In this document: positions 4,392 to 5,984 of the stretch, piece after piece
Layout of the letters: each line of letters starts with the position of its first letter
Numbering within the stretch: position 1 is the first letter of the stretch
DNA from: Actinobacteria bacterium UBA3086
Lineage (GTDB): Bacteria > Actinomycetota > Coriobacteriia > Anaerosomatales > UBA3086
NCBI GenBank assembly: GCA_002367305.1
Contig: DFBG01000026.1
Coordinates: 1 to 5,984, forward strand
Direction of reading: 5' to 3'
Length of the DNA stretch: 5,984 nt
Notes under the pieces: model-generated
Seen by the model: the letters and a program-made list of their open reading frames with translations, nothing else
Told to the model about the DNA's origin: nothing
The model's database searches: none
Translations under genes and position numbers: made by a program

Positions 4392-5984
4392 ATGATGCCA
4401 GCAAGGTCGAGACTTGTCCGGATAGCCTGTGTGCTCGCTATGGTGATGGCGCTCGTGCCACTCTCGGCATTCGCCGTGGCGCCAGCGGCGACGGCACCCA
4501 CTTCGTTCACCTCGTCGGTACTGATCGACACGTGGACCACTGAGACCACTATCGACGTCTCGTGGGACGGCACTGACGACGGGGGTACCCCGGTCGACGG
4601 GTACTCCTACGTGTGGAGCGAAGGAGCTTCCGCGACACCGAACGAAACGATCGACACACCGGTGGACGCCGGCACCGCGATCTCCGCGGGCGGCTATCAC
4701 ACCGTCGCCCTCAAGGCCGACGGCAGCGTGGTCGCGACCGGTTACAACGACTACGGCCAGTGCGACGTCTCTTCGTGGAGCGACGTGGTGCAGGTCTCCG
4801 CGGGCTACCTCCACACCGTCGCCCTCAAGGCCGACGGCAGCGTGGTCGCGACCGGCGACAACCGCTACGGCCAGTGCGACGTCTCTTCGTGGAGCTACGT
4901 GGTGCAGGTCTCCGCGGGCTACTTGCATACCGTCGCCCTCAAGGCCGACGGCACCGTGGTCGCGACCGGCTACAACGGCGACGGCCAGTGCGACGTCTCT
5001 TCGTGGAGCGACGTGGTGCAGGTCTCCGCGGGCGACTATCACACCGTCGCCCTCAAGGCCGATGGCACCGTGGTCGCGACCGGCTACAACGACCACGGCG
5101 AGTGCGACGTCTCTTCGTGGAGCGATGTGGTGCAGGTCTCCGCGGGCGGCTATCACACCGTCGCCCTCAAGGCCGACGGCACCCTGGTCGCGGTCGGCGA
5201 CAACGACCACGGCCAGTGCGACGTCTCTTCGTGGAGCGATGTGGTGCAGGTCTCCGCGGGCGACGTGCACACCGTCGCCCTCAAGGCCGATGGCACCGTG
5301 GTCGCTGTCGGCTACAACAGCGAAGGCCAGTGCGATGTCTCTTCGTGGAGCGATGTGGTCCAGGTCTCCGTGGGCAACGTGCACACCGTTGCCCTCAAGG
5401 CCGACGGCAGCGTGGTCGCGGTCGGCAGCAACTACTACGGCCAGTGCGACGTCTCTTCGTGGAGCGAGGTGGTCCAGGTCTCCGCGGGCAACGTGCACAC
5501 CGTCGCCCTCAAGGCCGACGGCACCGTGGTCGCGATCGGCGATAACTACTACGGCCAGTGCGACGTCTCTTCGTGGAGCGAGGTGGTGCAGGTCTCCGCG
5601 GGCGGCTATCACACCGTGGGCCTCAAGGCCGACGGCAGCGTGGTCGCGACCGGCTACAACTACTACGGCGAGTGCGACGTCTCTTCGTGGAGCGAGGTGG
5701 TGCAGGTCTCCGCGGGCGGCTATCACACCGTCGCCCTCAAGGCCGACGGCAGCGTGGTCGCGACCGGCTACAACGACCACGGCCAGTGCGACGTCTCTTC
5801 GTGGAGCGATGTGGTCCAGGTCTCCGCGGGCTACTACCACACCGTCGCCCTCAAGTCCGACGGCACCGTGGTCGCGATCGGCAACAACAGCGAAGGCCAG
5901 TGCGATGTCTCTTCGTGGAGCGATGTGGTCCAGGTCTCCGTGGGCTACTACCACACCGTCGCCCTCAAGGCCGACGGCAGCGTG
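4392..5984 (+). CDS. Secreted RCC1/BLIP-II-like repeat protein (runs off the window)
   Basis: The frame is open from ATG 4392 to the last base (531 codons) with no stop, so the C-terminus is outside. GGAGGGG at 4381-4387 supports the start; ATG 4395 is an equally possible initiator. Residues 1-28 form a signal peptide: basic start (R5, R7, R10), hydrophobic core, and SAFA at 25-28 as a likely cleavage site. Residues 38-97 look like part of an Fn3/Ig-like beta domain (TTIDVSWDGTDDGGTPVDGY). From residue 98, 38-residue repeats follow with consensus SAGGYHTVALKADG, then VVATGYN, GQCDVSSWSDVVQV. These match the short RCC1-type (RCC1_2-like) motif that builds beta-propellers such as the beta-lactamase inhibitor BLIP-II. 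Eleven full repeats and 16 residues of a twelfth are visible. The protein is probably exported and may be anchored or extended further downstream. The ligand is unknown; such propellers usually bind proteins. Confidence 0.85.
   Translation, partial: MMPARSRLVRIACVLAMVMALVPLSAFAVAPAATAPTSFTSSVLIDTWTTETTIDVSWDGTDDGGTPVDGYSYVWSEGASATPNETIDTPVDAGTAISAGGYHTVALKADGSVVATGYNDYGQCDVSSWSDVVQVSAGYLHTVALKADGSVVATGDNRYGQCDVSSWSYVVQVSAGYLHTVALKADGTVVATGYNGDGQCDVSSWSDVVQVSAGDYHTVALKADGTVVATGYNDHGECDVSSWSDVVQVSAGGYHTVALKADGTLVAVGDNDHGQCDVSSWSDVVQVSAGDVHTVALKADGTVVAVGYNSEGQCDVSSWSDVVQVSVGNVHTVALKADGSVVAVGSNYYGQCDVSSWSEVVQVSAGNVHTVALKADGTVVAIGDNYYGQCDVSSWSEVVQVSAGGYHTVGLKADGSVVATGYNYYGECDVSSWSEVVQVSAGGYHTVALKADGSVVATGYNDHGQCDVSSWSDVVQVSAGYYHTVALKSDGTVVAIGNNSEGQCDVSSWSDVVQVSVGYYHTVALKADGSV
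4683..5984 (+). repeat. Tandem array of 114-bp repeats (11 full, 1 partial)
   Basis: Units begin at 4683, 4797, 4911, 5025, 5139, 5253, 5367, 5481, 5595, 5709, 5823 and 5937 (the last cut by the window edge). The spacing is exactly 114 bases with no insertion or deletion in any unit. Units are nearly identical in DNA, including long invariant blocks such as CACACCGTCGCCCTCAAG and TGCGACGTCTCTTCGTGG, which implies recent duplication or ongoing homogenisation. Differences cluster at codons 4-5, 15, 19, 21, 23-24, 26 and 34 of the unit. Because the period is a multiple of three and the units lack stops in several frames, long spurious open frames occur on both strands here. Confidence 0.97.

Noticed and set aside
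4613..5545. A 310-codon + strand frame rich in Arg and Gly within the repeats
   Set aside because: It is a shifted reading of the same array, with composition typical of a GC-rich frame shadow, and it begins inside the secreted protein gene without a ribosome binding site.
4308..5954. A 548-codon open frame on the minus strand made of its own 38-residue repeats
   Set aside because: It mirrors the + strand repeat array: the 114-bp unit is a multiple of three and lacks stops on this strand, so openness repeats automatically. The + frame has a signal peptide, a ribosome binding site and a recognisable RCC1-type motif; the minus product is an A/V/R/D/H-rich string resembling no family.
4683..5984. 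CRISPR-like array
   Set aside because: The units are contiguous 114-bp coding repeats with point variants and no repeat-spacer alternation.

Overview
The window is GC-rich with densely packed genes in a bacterial style. Codon use (many NNC/NNG codons), the protein families, and a secreted protein made of short RCC1-type repeats fit a Gram-positive, high-GC lineage such as Actinomycetota; an anaerobic Coriobacteriia-like relative is plausible, but this is inference and no marker gene here settles it.

Region 1 (1-2845, + strand) is a run of four closely spaced genes: the last 31 codons of an upstream gene whose C-terminus resembles bacterial 6-phosphofructokinase, a class II aldolase/adducin-type enzyme, a LOG-family nucleotide 5'-monophosphate phosphoribohydrolase, and a 12-TM-type MFS transporter. 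The gaps (15, 21 and 58 bases) suggest one transcription unit. The MFS gene is interrupted by one in-frame TGA at 2675-2677; the same frame continues for another 55 codons encoding a clear final membrane helix and tail, so it looks like a recent nonsense pseudogene (or a sequencing error).

Region 2 (2846-3093) holds a tRNA-Leu(CAA) gene on the minus strand with an encoded CCA end and a good TATAAT promoter, converging on the MFS gene.

Region 3 (3094-4241) is a 1148-bp insertion sequence bounded by 24-bp inverted repeats with one mismatch. It carries a broken transposase of the ISLre2/UPF0236 type, with a frameshift and apparent internal deletions. An 11-bp perfect foldback covers the transposase ribosome binding site. 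No target-site duplication is visible.

Region 4 (4242-5984) is a short leader region with a possible promoter and two small hairpins, then a secreted protein that runs off the window. It has a signal peptide, a partial Fn3/Ig-like segment, and at least 12 nearly identical 38-residue (114-bp) RCC1/BLIP-II-like beta-propeller repeats. This real reading frame is open to the window edge. Long open frames also exist on the other strand and in another + frame purely because the repeat unit is a multiple of three.

No convincing new multi-gene system is present. The most interesting points are the repeat array (period-5 higher-order structure, variation focused on a few positions), the internally deleted IS with preserved ends and a translational-shield foldback, and the single nonsense codon in the transporter.
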